From positions 24,875-88,874 of the forward strand of contig JAVBRD010000022.1 in NCBI GenBank assembly GCA_031548365.1: a stretch of DNA of 64,000 nucleotides, given 5' to 3'. The position numbers were made by a program, and so were the translations under genes. Of the stretch, positions 1-8,430 are shown in pieces; positions within the stretch are counted from its first letter, which is position 1, and each line of letters starts with the position of its first letter. This DNA comes from JAVBRD01 sp031548365 (lineage in GTDB: Bacteria; Bacillota; Clostridia; Christensenellales; UBA1750). The notes below the pieces were generated by a model. It saw nothing but the letters and a program-made list of their open reading frames with translations, did not search any database and was not told the DNA's origin.

Positions 1-140
1 GGATTCGCCCTACGCATCGGTCGTTGAAATCGGCAGAGGAGAGCCAAGACCCTCAGGCGTACCCATCGTTATCAGGCGGCCGTCAAACGAGCGAGACCGC
101 GCTTCTATTCCACTCTTCCCAACCGAAGGGCAAAGGAAGC
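1..140. other. Window edge, no gene seen
   Basis: Short stretch downstream of the minus-strand Ig-like gene. The open frames here are compositionally poor shadows with no ribosome binding site. I see no terminator with a T-run and no recognisable feature. Confidence 0.5.
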
Positions 141-914
141 CTACCTGACATAAACCACCTGTGCGATGGTTTTCTCGCCGCAGGAAACAAAGATGGTTGT
201 TTTACCCGCCATGTGCGCAGTGATCGCTCCCGTTGGCGACACAGATGCGATGGCGGGCTCGGAAGAGTGGTAGAACAGTCCGTCGGTGGTGTCTCGCGGC
301 GTGAGGAAAGCATCGATGAGAAGCGTTTCGCCCACGCGGAGTCTATAGGGGATAGTCGCCTTCAAGTTTGTGCACTTTTCACGTTTGACCACCCACACTC
401 GCCGCGTAATACTCACCAGCTCGCCGCTCAGGGATACCGTGACACTCGTTTCCCCTTCCTTGTGACCGAAGATTGCGCCACCCTCATAAGTCGCGATGTC
501 GGGGTCTGCGATGGTCACAATGAGATCGGCCGACACGGGAATCATTGTTGTATTTGTGAGAAACGGTGCTTTGCCTCCGCGCCCTATGACCAGAGGCTGA
601 GCGTCGGTTTCGATTGCGGCCTCTTTGGGGAGCACCACCACTGTCGAGCTTTCGCCCCCCGGCAGCGTCAAACTCGTCTCACCCACGTGCAGCGCAATGA
701 GCATGCTGGCCTGATAGAGCGCGACCGCAGGATCGGAAGAGGCGATGACGAGCGGTGCGCGCGTACTTGCGAATTCGAGAGTGGAACCGACAGGCATGTA
801 CAGCGTCTCAGGCAATGTGAAAGGTTCATCCCCGGCGGCGCAAGTGGGCGAAGGCAGTGCTACGAGCAGAACAAGTGTTAGTGTTAAGACCGTTATCAGC
901 TTGGCAAATTTCAA
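141..914 (-). CDS. Secreted bacterial Ig-like (Big_2-type) domain protein
   Basis: Predicted exported protein of 257 aa. I start it at the TTG at 914-912 because AGGGAG lies 6-7 nt upstream. From there the N-terminus is a textbook signal peptide: Met-Lys, a long Leu/Val/Thr hydrophobic stretch, then PSPTCAAG as a likely cleavage region. The upstream in-frame ATG at 935 would bury the signal. The mature part is beta-rich with repeated Ig-like signatures (EPAIASVSPTGAITAHMAGK, AGKTTIFVSCGEK), typical of Big_2 folds that mediate surface adhesion or carbohydrate contact. It has no LPXTG motif or C-terminal anchor. It is the last gene after the fatty-acid operon, but nothing ties it to lipid synthesis. 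The family call is fairly sure; the function is unknown. Confidence 0.7.
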   Translation of the reverse strand: MKFAKLITVLTLTLVLLVALPSPTCAAGDEPFTLPETLYMPVGSTLEFASTRAPLVIASSDPAVALYQASMLIALHVGETSLTLPGGESSTVVVLPKEAAIETDAQPLVIGRGGKAPFLTNTTMIPVSADLIVTIADPDIATYEGGAIFGHKEGETSVTVSLSGELVSITRRVWVVKREKCTNLKATIPYRLRVGETLLIDAFLTPRDTTDGLFYHSSEPAIASVSPTGAITAHMAGKTTIFVSCGEKTIAQVVYVR

Positions 915-977
915 AAAAATCACTCCCTTTGGCATTTTAGCATGCCTGCGGGAGTGATTCACCCGGAAATGTATGGT

Positions 978-1436
978 TTAGCCCATCGAAGCCGCACCGG
1001 TCTTGGGAGCCCCTTTCTCCCAGCCGTGCCTGCTCAGAACGCGATAAACCGTGCTCAGTGCGACAGCGTGGCCCACTTGCTTCTCATAAGCGGCGCGCAC
1101 CTCCGCAACTTTGATCTTGTGACCGTGTTTCATTTTTTCGATAAACGGTGCAATGAAGGCGACTTCGTCGGCATATCTCATGTTGCGGCGATTGCCCAGC
1201 TTTTTCTTCCACAGGACGGCAGAGAGGCCGTGGTGGTTGTACTTGCTGATCACCATCTCTACACTGACCTGTTGATAACCGACTTTCGCTGCGATTTCTT
1301 TCCCTGTCAGGCGGTCAAACATGCGCAGTTTCAGGCACATCAGCCTCTTTTTTTCCCACACATTCTCTGACTTGGAAAGCGTTTCAAGCACCTCCGCTTT
1401 TTGTTCCTCAGTGTACACGCGCTGTGGTCTGGCCAT
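978..1436 (-). CDS. Orphan helix-turn-helix protein resembling the IS630-type transposase N-terminal domain
   Basis: This 152-aa protein holds a helix-turn-helix (LTGKEIAAKVGYQQVSVEMV, about residues 43-62) followed by a second winged-helix-like segment ending STVYRVLSRHGW (about 129-140). That pair is the usual DNA-binding half of IS630/Tc1-mariner transposases. No DDE catalytic domain follows: after its TAA comes only 63 nt before the next start. It begins with ATG after a GGAAAAGG-type site and is basic. It could be the surviving ORF-A of a broken element or a domesticated regulator. The intact frame and its position right behind accA leave both open. The fold is likely; the role is unknown. 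Confidence 0.6.
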   Translation of the reverse strand: MARPQRVYTEEQKAEVLETLSKSENVWEKKRLMCLKLRMFDRLTGKEIAAKVGYQQVSVEMVISKYNHHGLSAVLWKKKLGNRRNMRYADEVAFIAPFIEKMKHGHKIKVAEVRAAYEKQVGHAVALSTVYRVLSRHGWEKGAPKTGAASMG

Positions 1437-1479
1437 TCCGAAACACCTTTTCCTTATTTATTTGTCGTGTTTCAATCTG

Positions 1480-1502
1480 GTTTGACTCTGTTTAGGTCAA
1501 AC
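1480..1502. promoter_or_regulatory. Inverted repeat between accA and the orphan HTH gene
   Basis: GTTTGAC and GTCAAAC form a perfect 7-bp inverted repeat around 9 nt. It covers the accA stop codon and the start of the gap before the HTH gene. No T-run follows on the minus strand, so it is not an obvious terminator. An operator or an element end are possible readings. Confidence 0.35.
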
Positions 1503-2286
1503 TGCCCATCCTGCGAAAACGCTCGTACCGTCTCTTGAGCAGATCGTCGGTCTCGCGCGAGTTTGATGTGACGATCAGGTCGGTGAAATAGGCTTTTAGC
1601 GTGTTCGCAAGGGATTGAGGGTCGGTCTGCGCATCTCCGTTAGGTTCCTCGATTACATCATCTATCACATTTAGCGCCTTCAGATCACCCGCCGTTAGCT
1701 TCATCATTTCTGCCGCGTTTTTCGCCAGTGTTGTATCTTTCCAAAGGATAGTGGCAAATCCTTCCGGCGTCAAGATCGAATAAGTCGCATTTTCGAGCAT
1801 AGCGACCCTATCTGCTACCGCTAGTGCGAGCGCACCGCCTGATCCTCCCTCGCCTATAATCACACAAAAGATAGGCGTTTTCAGTCGCATCATCTCCATC
1901 AAATTCACAGCGATGGCGTTACCCTGGCCCCGCTCCTCCGCGCCGATGCCGCAAAACGCGCCCTGTGTGTCAACAAAGCAGAGCACGGGGCGGCGAAATT
2001 TCTCCGCTTCTTTCATGAGACGGAGGGCTTTTCTGTATCCCTCGGGATGAGGAGCGCCAAAGTTGCGACGTGCTTTTTCGCGCGCGTCGCTCCCTTTTTC
2101 CTCACCGATGACAGTAACGGGAACGCCGCACAGCCAACCGATGCCGCCCACGATCGCGGGGTCGTCGCCGTAAAGCCGGTCGCCGTGCAGTTCGATGAAA
2201 TCGTCGATCATCAGCTCAATGAGTGCTTTGGACGTGGGACGCTTTGGATTGCGCGCAGCCTGTACCCTTTGCCATGCGTCCATCAC
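1492..2286 (-). CDS. accA: Acetyl-CoA carboxylase carboxyltransferase subunit alpha
   Basis: AccA pairs with AccD to move the carboxyl group from carboxybiotin to acetyl-CoA, giving malonyl-CoA, the committed step of fatty-acid synthesis. The 264-aa crotonase-fold protein shows the Gly-rich oxyanion segment GEGGSGGALAL (about residues 145-155) and the CoA-site region around DTQGAF. It is shorter at the N-terminus than proteobacterial AccA, as is common in Firmicutes. It starts at GTG 2286 or ATG 2283, overlapping the accD stop, which indicates translational coupling of the two partner subunits. It is the last metabolic gene of the lipid operon. Confidence 0.95.
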   Translation of the reverse strand: MMDAWQRVQAARNPKRPTSKALIELMIDDFIELHGDRLYGDDPAIVGGIGWLCGVPVTVIGEEKGSDAREKARRNFGAPHPEGYRKALRLMKEAEKFRRPVLCFVDTQGAFCGIGAEERGQGNAIAVNLMEMMRLKTPIFCVIIGEGGSGGALALAVADRVAMLENATYSILTPEGFATILWKDTTLAKNAAEMMKLTAGDLKALNVIDDVIEEPNGDAQTDPQSLANTLKAYFTDLIVTSNSRETDDLLKRRYERFRRMGSLT

Positions 2287-3206
2287 ATGCCCCTCCTCTC
2301 GTGGAGCTTGAGCAGCCGCGAAATCGTATGCTTCATGCGGGAGCGTGGAACGATAGCGTCGATGAAGCCTTTTTCAAGCAGAAATTCGGCTCTTTGGAAC
2401 GACTCGGGGAGCGATTTTTGCATCGCCTGCTCGATCACCCGGCGTCCGGCAAAACCAATGAGCGCGTTGGGTTCAGCGAGTGTGATGTCGCCCAGCATCG
2501 CGAAGGAAGCGGTCACGCCTCCGGTTGTCGGGTCGGTCAGCACGACAAGGTAAAAGAGCCCTGCATCGTGGAGCCGTCCGATCGCGCCGGAAACCTTCGC
2601 CATCTGCATCAAGGAAACCATGCCTTCCTGCATACGCGCACCGCCGGAAACAGTGAACACGACCAGCGGCAGTTTCCGCTTGACGGCCTCTTCAGCGGCA
2701 AGTGCGAGCTTTTCACCCACGGCGTATCCCATGGAACCCATGATGAAAAACCCGTCCATCGCGCACATCACGCAGGGGAGACCATCCACGTTCGCCAGTC
2801 CGCAAACGACGGCCTCTTTTAGGCCCGTAAAGGAGCGTGTTTTTTTCAGCTTTTCGTCGTAATCCGGAAAATCGAGCGGGTTTGCGCCCACCACATCGGC
2901 AAAAAGCTCTACAAAGCTGCTCTCGTCCGCCGTGTAGCCGATGCGCTGCTGTGCGGTCAAACGGAAATGGTGCGCACAGTGTGGACAAACCTTGAGCGTG
3001 TCCTGCAAGTCTTCCGAGTAGATGAGCCGTGAGCATCCGGGACACTTTTCCCACATGCCCGAGGGGATGCTTGGCGCGTCGTCAAGCGCAGGCGGGGGCG
3101 TGAGCGCCGCTTGCGGGGCGGGGAGCTGCGGCTGCTCGTAGATGGGCATCGAAGTGGACGCGGGAACAGTGAACACGTTGATTTTCTTTTTAGGAAACAG
3201 TGGCAT
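2283..3206 (-). CDS. accD: Acetyl-CoA carboxylase carboxyltransferase subunit beta
   Basis: Partner of AccA in the carboxyltransferase heterotetramer. The 307-aa protein has a Pro/Ala-rich N-terminal tail of about 50 residues. A four-Cys zinc ribbon follows (CPGC ... CPHC, about residues 55-77), then the crotonase-fold carboxyltransferase domain with GGARMQEG and TDPTTGGVTASFAMLGD. The start ATG lies inside the end of accC (17-nt overlap), and the end overlaps accA, so the C-D-A genes are translationally chained. The Pro/Ala tail ahead of the zinc ribbon is longer than usual and probably a flexible linker. Confidence 0.95.
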   Translation of the reverse strand: MPLFPKKKINVFTVPASTSMPIYEQPQLPAPQAALTPPPALDDAPSIPSGMWEKCPGCSRLIYSEDLQDTLKVCPHCAHHFRLTAQQRIGYTADESSFVELFADVVGANPLDFPDYDEKLKKTRSFTGLKEAVVCGLANVDGLPCVMCAMDGFFIMGSMGYAVGEKLALAAEEAVKRKLPLVVFTVSGGARMQEGMVSLMQMAKVSGAIGRLHDAGLFYLVVLTDPTTGGVTASFAMLGDITLAEPNALIGFAGRRVIEQAMQKSLPESFQRAEFLLEKGFIDAIVPRSRMKHTISRLLKLHERRGM

Positions 3207-4548
3207 CTCGGCTCAACACCTCCGTCAGCGTTCCGGTGTGGAAGCGCCCGGTCGCAAACTCTTTTAGCTCCAGCAAGCCCAGCTGGAAATCAACGTTGGT
3301 GGTGACGCCTTCAATAACGATCTCGGAAAGCGCACCCTTCATTTTGGCTACGGCTTGCGCTCGGTCGGGCGCGTGCGCGATGACTTTCATGATCATGCTG
3401 TCGTAATGCGGGGAGATGACCGCGCCGTTGTAGAGCATGGAATCGACGCGCACGTTCGGGCCGCCCGGCTGGTGGATAAGGGTGGTTGTCCCGCAGGATG
3501 GCATGAACTGTTTTTCGGGATCCTCCGCGTTGATTCGGCATTCGACCGCGTGCCCGTTGATGCGCAAATCGGCCTGAGCGAACGGCAGCTTTACGCCTGC
3601 GGCCACCAGGATTTGCGTTTTAACGAGGTCAACACCCGTGACCATTTCCGTAACGGGGTGCTCGACCTGAAGCCGCGCGTTCATCTCCATGAAAAAAAAC
3701 TCAAGGTCGTCCCCCACGAGGAACTCCACTGTGCCTGCGCCTACGTACCCGCATGCCTTGGCGGCCTTGATAGCGGCTTCACCCATATTCGCGCGCGCTT
3801 CAGACGTGAGCAGGGAAGAGGGGCTCTCTTCGATCAGCTTTTGGCGGCGGCGCTGGAGGGAACAATCCCGCTCAAAAAGGTGGACGGCATTGCCGTGGGC
3901 GTCGCACATGATCTGAATTTCGATGTGGTGCGCGTTTTGGATCAGGCGCTCGATGTACACGCCGTCATTCCCAAAGCATGCAGCTGCCTCCGCGCGCGCG
4001 GCGGAGATGGCGTCCTCAAGCTGGCCGGGTTCGTCCACGCGACGAATGCCGCGCCCGCCGCCCCCCGCCGCAGCTTTGACGAGAAGCGGGTATCCGGCGA
4101 CTTCGGCGTCGCGCCTGGCGTCGTCCATGTCCCGGATGAGGCTCTGCGATCCGGGAATGACAGGTACACCGCTCGCGATCATGGTCAGACGCGCTTGCAG
4201 TTTATCGCCCATGGATTCCATCGCCTCAGGCGGCGGGCCGATGAACGCGATGTGGCACTCCTTGCACATGCGTGCGAACTTGTGGTTTTCCGAGAGCAGG
4301 CCGTAACCGGGGTGAATCGCCTGAGCGCCTGTCAGAACGGTGGCCGAGAGGATCGCGGGCATGCTCAGGTAGCTCTCGCGCGCGGGCGCGGGACCGATGC
4401 AAACAGCCTCGTCCGCAAGCTGCGTGTGAAGCGCTTCGCGGTCGGCGACGGAATAAACGGCAACGGTTTGAATGCCCATCTCGCGGCACGCGCGAATGAC
4501 GCGGACGGCGATCTCGCCGCGGTTGGCGATCAGGATTTTGCTGAACAA
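3190..4548 (-). CDS. accC: Biotin carboxylase, acetyl-CoA carboxylase subunit
   Basis: ATP-grasp enzyme that carboxylates biotin on AccB using bicarbonate and ATP. I place the start at TTG 4548 (452 aa): CGGAGGCG sits just upstream, and the protein then begins FSKILIANRGEIAVR, the normal family N-terminus. The further-upstream ATG adds 12 atypical residues inside fabZ. Visible motifs are the N-terminal ILIANRGEIAVR, the glycine-rich ATP loop KAAAGGGGRGI, and MEMNARLQVEHPVTE of the active site. Its 3' end overlaps accD by 17 nt. Length matches the family (about 445-455 aa). Confidence 0.95.
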   Translation of the reverse strand: MFSKILIANRGEIAVRVIRACREMGIQTVAVYSVADREALHTQLADEAVCIGPAPARESYLSMPAILSATVLTGAQAIHPGYGLLSENHKFARMCKECHIAFIGPPPEAMESMGDKLQARLTMIASGVPVIPGSQSLIRDMDDARRDAEVAGYPLLVKAAAGGGGRGIRRVDEPGQLEDAISAARAEAAACFGNDGVYIERLIQNAHHIEIQIMCDAHGNAVHLFERDCSLQRRRQKLIEESPSSLLTSEARANMGEAAIKAAKACGYVGAGTVEFLVGDDLEFFFMEMNARLQVEHPVTEMVTGVDLVKTQILVAAGVKLPFAQADLRINGHAVECRINAEDPEKQFMPSCGTTTLIHQPGGPNVRVDSMLYNGAVISPHYDSMIMKVIAHAPDRAQAVAKMKGALSEIVIEGVTTNVDFQLGLLELKEFATGRFHTGTLTEVLSRDATVS

Positions 4549-4564
4549 AGCGAGCGCCTCCGAT

Positions 4565-4990
4565 CTATGTTTTTGCGAAAACAAACAAAAGGTCCGCCTC
4601 GCACGTCACCTCATCGCCCACGTAGGCGACGCCGTGTCCCATACCTGCGCTGCGCGAGAGCTTGGTCAGCTCCGTTTCGAGCCGAAGCGTCTCGCCGGGC
4701 CGAACGCCCCTGCGAAATTTTACATTGTTGGCGCTCCCGAACAGCGCGAGTTTGCCCGCGTATTCCGGCAAAGAGAGTACGGCCACAGCGCCTGTTTGTG
4801 CAAGAGACTCAAGCTGAAGCACGCCGGGAAGCACGGGATTGCCCGGGAAATGCCCGCGGAAAAAGTCCATTTCGTGCGTGAGATGCCAAAACCCCGTCGC
4901 GCGCTTTCCCGGCGCTAGCGATACGATCTCGCTGAGCAGGAGGAAAGGCTCGCGGTGGGGGAGAATGGCTTTTATTTCTTCAATGTTCAT
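4565..4990 (-). CDS. fabZ: 3-hydroxyacyl-ACP dehydratase FabZ
   Basis: Hot-dog-fold dehydratase that removes water from 3-hydroxyacyl-ACP to give trans-2-enoyl-ACP. The 141-aa protein shows the catalytic stretch HFPGNPVLPGVLQLESLAQ, with the active-site His and Glu, and the early ILPHREPFLL segment typical of FabZ. It sits between accB and accC, the usual Firmicute position. No FabA-type isomerase or FabM is visible in the window, so how unsaturated chains are made cannot be judged here. Confidence 0.95.
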   Translation of the reverse strand: MNIEEIKAILPHREPFLLLSEIVSLAPGKRATGFWHLTHEMDFFRGHFPGNPVLPGVLQLESLAQTGAVAVLSLPEYAGKLALFGSANNVKFRRGVRPGETLRLETELTKLSRSAGMGHGVAYVGDEVTCEADLLFVFAKT

Positions 4991-5004
4991 GCGACACCTC
5001 GCCG

Positions 5005-5472
5005 TCAGCGGTATTGAAATATCAGCTGCCCGAACTCAACCATCTGGCCTTCCTTCGCCGCGATCCACACGATTTCGCCGTCGGAGTCGGCGACGATTTC
5101 GTTCATGAGCTTCATCGCCTCAACGATGCAAACAGGCTGGCCCTTTTTCACGCGGGAGCCGATCTTGATGGCCTTGTCTCCCGGCAGCTCGTGGAACGTG
5201 CCCACCATGGGGGACGTGATCTCGTGAATGTCAGCGCCGGTGAGCGGTTGGTCCTCTTTGACCGCGGGAATCGGAGCGGCTTGAGGAGCGGGCGCGGGAG
5301 GCGGCGCAGGAGCAAAAGCGGGCAAAACTGTGGGACGCGCTTCGACAGACGCGGGCGCGCTTCCGCCGCTTTTCTTAAGACACACGCGCAGGCCATCTTG
5401 CTCAACTTCAAGCTCCAAGAGTTGGGAGGATTCCATCATGTGTATCAACGACTGAACGGTATTCAAATCCAT
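5005..5472 (-). CDS. accB: Biotin carboxyl carrier protein of acetyl-CoA carboxylase
   Basis: Carrier that moves carboxybiotin between AccC and the AccAD carboxyltransferase. The 155-aa protein has a short N-terminal segment, a flexible Ala/Pro linker (about residues 38-75), and the C-terminal biotinyl domain with EAMKLMNE, in which Lys121 is the biotinylation site. A preceding TSPMVGTFHELPG strand is typical of the lipoyl/biotinyl fold. It lies 14 nt downstream of fabF and just ahead of fabZ and accC, so the carrier is co-expressed with the enzyme that charges it. Confidence 0.95.
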   Translation of the reverse strand: MDLNTVQSLIHMMESSQLLELEVEQDGLRVCLKKSGGSAPASVEARPTVLPAFAPAPPPAPAPQAAPIPAVKEDQPLTGADIHEITSPMVGTFHELPGDKAIKIGSRVKKGQPVCIVEAMKLMNEIVADSDGEIVWIAAKEGQMVEFGQLIFQYR

Positions 5473-5486
5473 ATGTTTTCGCTCCT

Positions 5487-6716
5487 TTATAGCCGTGAGA
5501 GCGCAAGCGTTGCGTTGTGGCCTCCGAAACCGAACGAGTTGGAGAGCGCGTGATCGACGCGCGCCTCCAAGGCTTCACGCGCGACGATGTTGAGGTTGCA
5601 TTCGGGATCGGGTACGGCGTACCCAGCAGTCGCAGGGATGAAGCTTTCCGTGATGGCGAGCGCGCATGCGATGGCCTCAACCGCGCCTGTCGCGCCCAGC
5701 AGATGCCCGGTCATCGACTTGGTGGAGGATACAGGGATGCGCTCTGCGTCTTCGCCAAACGCGAGCTTGATCGCCGTCGTTTCCATCTTATCATTTTGCG
5801 CGGTGGACGTGCCGTGTGCATTGATGTAGCCCACATCCGCTGCATGGATGCCTGCTTCTTCCATGGCGAGCGTCATCGCGCGGGCGGGCTGGGTCGCGGC
5901 GGGGTCAGGCGCGGTGACATGGTAGGCGTCCCCTGTCGCGCCGTAGCCCGTGATCTCGCAGTAGATATGCGCGCCGCGCGACCTTGCCGTCTCGTACTCT
6001 TCGAGGACGACGATGCCTGCGCCCTCGCCCATGACGAAGCCGTCTCGCTCTTTGTCAAAAGGAATGGACGCGCGCGTGATGTCGGTTCTGCGCGTCAGCG
6101 CCGTGATGTTGATGAAGCCGGAAAGCCCGAGCGGGGTAATCGCCGCCTCCGCGCCGCCCGCAAGCATTAAGTCGGCGTAACCGTGTTTAATGAGGCGGAA
6201 GGCGTCGCCGATGGCGTGTGTGCTGGTCGCACACGCTGTGACGACGGAGCTGTTGAACCCGTGGAGTTTGTAGCGCATGCTCACCTGTCCTGAGATCATG
6301 TTGGAGATGATCATGGGGATAAACACGGGGGAGACGCGTCCCGGGCCGTTTTGCATCAATTTGGTGTGCTCTGTTTCAATGGTTTGAAAACCGCCGATGC
6401 CCGAGCCGATCACGACTCCGGCGCGGTCGCGGTTTGTTTTTTCAAAGTCAATGCCGCTATCGCGCACAGCCATCTCTGCGGCCGCGCAGCCAAAGAGGCA
6501 GAAACGATCCATTCTGCGTGATTCGCTCGTAGGAACGTAATCATCGAAGTTTTTTTCCTTCACTTCGGCGGCTATGCCGACCTTAAACGATGACGCGTCA
6601 AAGAGCGTGATGGGCGCGATGCCCACGCTGGTGGACTTCAGAGCCTCGGAGAACGCCGCTTTGCCACAGCCGATGGGGGTGACGCATCCGATGCCTGTGA
6701 TGACGACTCGACGCAT
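5487..6716 (-). CDS. fabF: Beta-ketoacyl-ACP synthase II
   Basis: Elongating condensing enzyme (malonyl-ACP plus acyl-ACP). The 409-aa thiolase-fold protein carries the catalytic triad in family context: nucleophile Cys162 in VVTACATSTHA, one His in NAHGTSTAQND (about 300) and the second in GHLLGATGAVEA (about 337). The C-terminus NSFGFGGHNATL is conserved in FabF. ATG start, full length. It lies between fabG and accB, the usual Firmicute order. Confidence 0.96.
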   Translation of the reverse strand: MRRVVITGIGCVTPIGCGKAAFSEALKSTSVGIAPITLFDASSFKVGIAAEVKEKNFDDYVPTSESRRMDRFCLFGCAAAEMAVRDSGIDFEKTNRDRAGVVIGSGIGGFQTIETEHTKLMQNGPGRVSPVFIPMIISNMISGQVSMRYKLHGFNSSVVTACATSTHAIGDAFRLIKHGYADLMLAGGAEAAITPLGLSGFINITALTRRTDITRASIPFDKERDGFVMGEGAGIVVLEEYETARSRGAHIYCEITGYGATGDAYHVTAPDPAATQPARAMTLAMEEAGIHAADVGYINAHGTSTAQNDKMETTAIKLAFGEDAERIPVSSTKSMTGHLLGATGAVEAIACALAITESFIPATAGYAVPDPECNLNIVAREALEARVDHALSNSFGFGGHNATLALSRL

Positions 6717-6746
6717 GGGGTTCCCTCCGTTCGTGAGACAGTGATG

Positions 6747-7493
6747 TTAGGGCATGCAAAGCCCGCCGTCGACGACCAGCGTTTGCCCCGTGATGTACGC
6801 AGCGGCATCGCTGATAAGAAAGGCGACAGCGGCGGCGATCTCATGAGGCTCGGCCATGCGTTTGAGCGGAACGCGCGCGAGCATGGCTTCAACGGCCGCT
6901 TCTGGCATGGTGGCGGTCATGTCGCTTTTGACAAGGCCGGGCGCGAGCGCGTTGACCGTGATGCCGCGCGGAGCGAGCTCAAGCGCGGCGGATTTCGTCA
7001 TGCCGATCATGCCCGCTTTTGCGGCCGAATAATTCGTCTGTCCGGCGTTGCCTGTTACGCCCGCGACACTCGCGATGTTGACAATGCGCCCCTGACGCGC
7101 TTTGAGCATTACGGGGGACACGTGACGCATGCAGTTCCACGCGCCTTTGAGGTTGGTGTCGATCACGGCGTCAAACTCTTCTTCCTTCATGCGCAGAAGG
7201 AGCGCGTCGCGGGTCACGCCCGCGTTGTTGACGAGTGCGTATACGCCGCCGAACGCTTGACACGAAGTCTGGATCAGGTGGCCTGCTTCGGTATAATCGG
7301 ATACATCGGCAGGCACGGCGAGCGCTTCCCCGCCTGACGCGGTGATCTCGCTGACGACAGACTCGGCCGCATCGCGCCCGCCGCGATAATTCACCACAAC
7401 GGCGTAACCCTGCGCGCTGAGAGCAAGCGCGATAGCGCGGCCAATGCCGCGTGATGAACCGGTGACAACTGCGCATCGCTTGTGTTCCTGCAT
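6747..7493 (-). CDS. fabG: 3-oxoacyl-ACP reductase FabG
   Basis: NADPH-dependent short-chain dehydrogenase that reduces 3-oxoacyl-ACP. The 248-aa protein shows the Rossmann nucleotide motif TGSSRGIGRAIA at the N-terminus, NNAGVTRD, the catalytic Ser in NIASVAGVTGN, YSAAKAG with the catalytic Tyr and Lys, and the C-terminal YITGQTLVVDGG typical of FabG. It lies between fabD and fabF. It is the only reductase in the cluster; no enoyl reductase accompanies it. Confidence 0.96.
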   Translation of the reverse strand: MQEHKRCAVVTGSSRGIGRAIALALSAQGYAVVVNYRGGRDAAESVVSEITASGGEALAVPADVSDYTEAGHLIQTSCQAFGGVYALVNNAGVTRDALLLRMKEEEFDAVIDTNLKGAWNCMRHVSPVMLKARQGRIVNIASVAGVTGNAGQTNYSAAKAGMIGMTKSAALELAPRGITVNALAPGLVKSDMTATMPEAAVEAMLARVPLKRMAEPHEIAAAVAFLISDAAAYITGQTLVVDGGLCMP

Positions 7494-7512
7494 AAAGTGG
7501 CTCCTTCGCTTA

Positions 7513-8430
7513 TCACAGCAGCGCGCGGGCCGCCGTTTCTAGGCTTGCCGGATCTTCCACGGCAAATGCGGGGATGTCGGGCACAATGCGTTTGATTAGC
7601 CCGCACAGTACACTGCCAGGCCCAATCTCAACAAAAGCGTCGACCTCGGACAGGGCCATGGCACGGACCGTTTTCTCGAAAAGAACGGGGGAGGCGGTTT
7701 GAGACGCGATGATCGAAGCCAGGGGTTGGGACGCGTACGCAGCTCCCGCCACGTTGGGATACCAGGGAAGCTTTGGCGTCCCCAGATTTTCACCGGACAG
7801 ATAGGTCTCGAGTTTTTGCACGGCGGGTTTCATCGCGCGGCTGTGAAACGCGCCTGATACGCGGAGTGGAATACACTTGGCGCCGTTGTCGGCCGCGATG
7901 GATTTTACGCAGGAAAGCCCCGCGGTGTCGCCCGCAACCACGATTTGCCCGGGCGCGTTGTGGTTGACTGCCTCGGCCCACCCGTCTGTGACGCCCGCGC
8001 ACCACTCGGACACTTTGGCGCTGTCCGCGCCTAGCACGGCGGCCATGCTCCCCGGGGTAGAGAGCGCGCAGTCGGCCATCCACTTCCCGCGTTTGACCGC
8101 ATAGCGTACGGCGGTGTCTTCAGTGAACACGCCGCAGGCCGTAAGCGCTGCGATCTCGCCCAGTGAAAAGCCCGCGACAGCGCACGGCGTAAAGCCGACG
8201 TGAAGAGCGGCGGCGAGCAGTGCGAGCTCGGTCGTGACAAGGCAAGGCTGTGTGTTGGCAGTTTGGTTGAGTTCCTCCGAAGGGCCTTCAAAGCACAGCG
8301 CGGTCAGCCCTGAGTAATGCATTTCCGCGCGCGCGAAAACATCGCGCGCGGGCGCGAACGCCTGGGCAATGGCCATGCCCATACCCGGCTTTTGCGCGCC
8401 CTGACCGCTGAAGAGGAACGCCGTTTTCAC
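7513..8430 (-). CDS. fabD: Malonyl-CoA:ACP transacylase
   Basis: Loads malonyl groups from CoA onto ACP. The 305-aa protein has the N-terminal FLFSGQGAQKPGMG, the nucleophile elbow GFSLGEIAAL (Ser89, with Phe in place of the more common His before it), and GAFHSRAM holding the catalytic His. Its ATG overlaps the acpP stop by 4 nt, so it is translated straight after ACP. In many Firmicutes fabK lies between these two genes; here there is no room for it. Confidence 0.95.
   Translation of the reverse strand: MKTAFLFSGQGAQKPGMGMAIAQAFAPARDVFARAEMHYSGLTALCFEGPSEELNQTANTQPCLVTTELALLAAALHVGFTPCAVAGFSLGEIAALTACGVFTEDTAVRYAVKRGKWMADCALSTPGSMAAVLGADSAKVSEWCAGVTDGWAEAVNHNAPGQIVVAGDTAGLSCVKSIAADNGAKCIPLRVSGAFHSRAMKPAVQKLETYLSGENLGTPKLPWYPNVAGAAYASQPLASIIASQTASPVLFEKTVRAMALSEVDAFVEIGPGSVLCGLIKRIVPDIPAFAVEDPASLETAARALL

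Noticed and set aside
24..881. Long plus-strand open frame opposite the Ig-like gene
   Set aside because: Composition is His/Arg/Cys-rich with no domain and no ribosome site; the minus-strand frame has a signal peptide and Ig-like repeats.
3355..4881. 508-codon plus-strand open frame across accC and fabZ
   Set aside because: It is an antisense shadow caused by high third-position GC in accC; no motif and Arg/His-rich.
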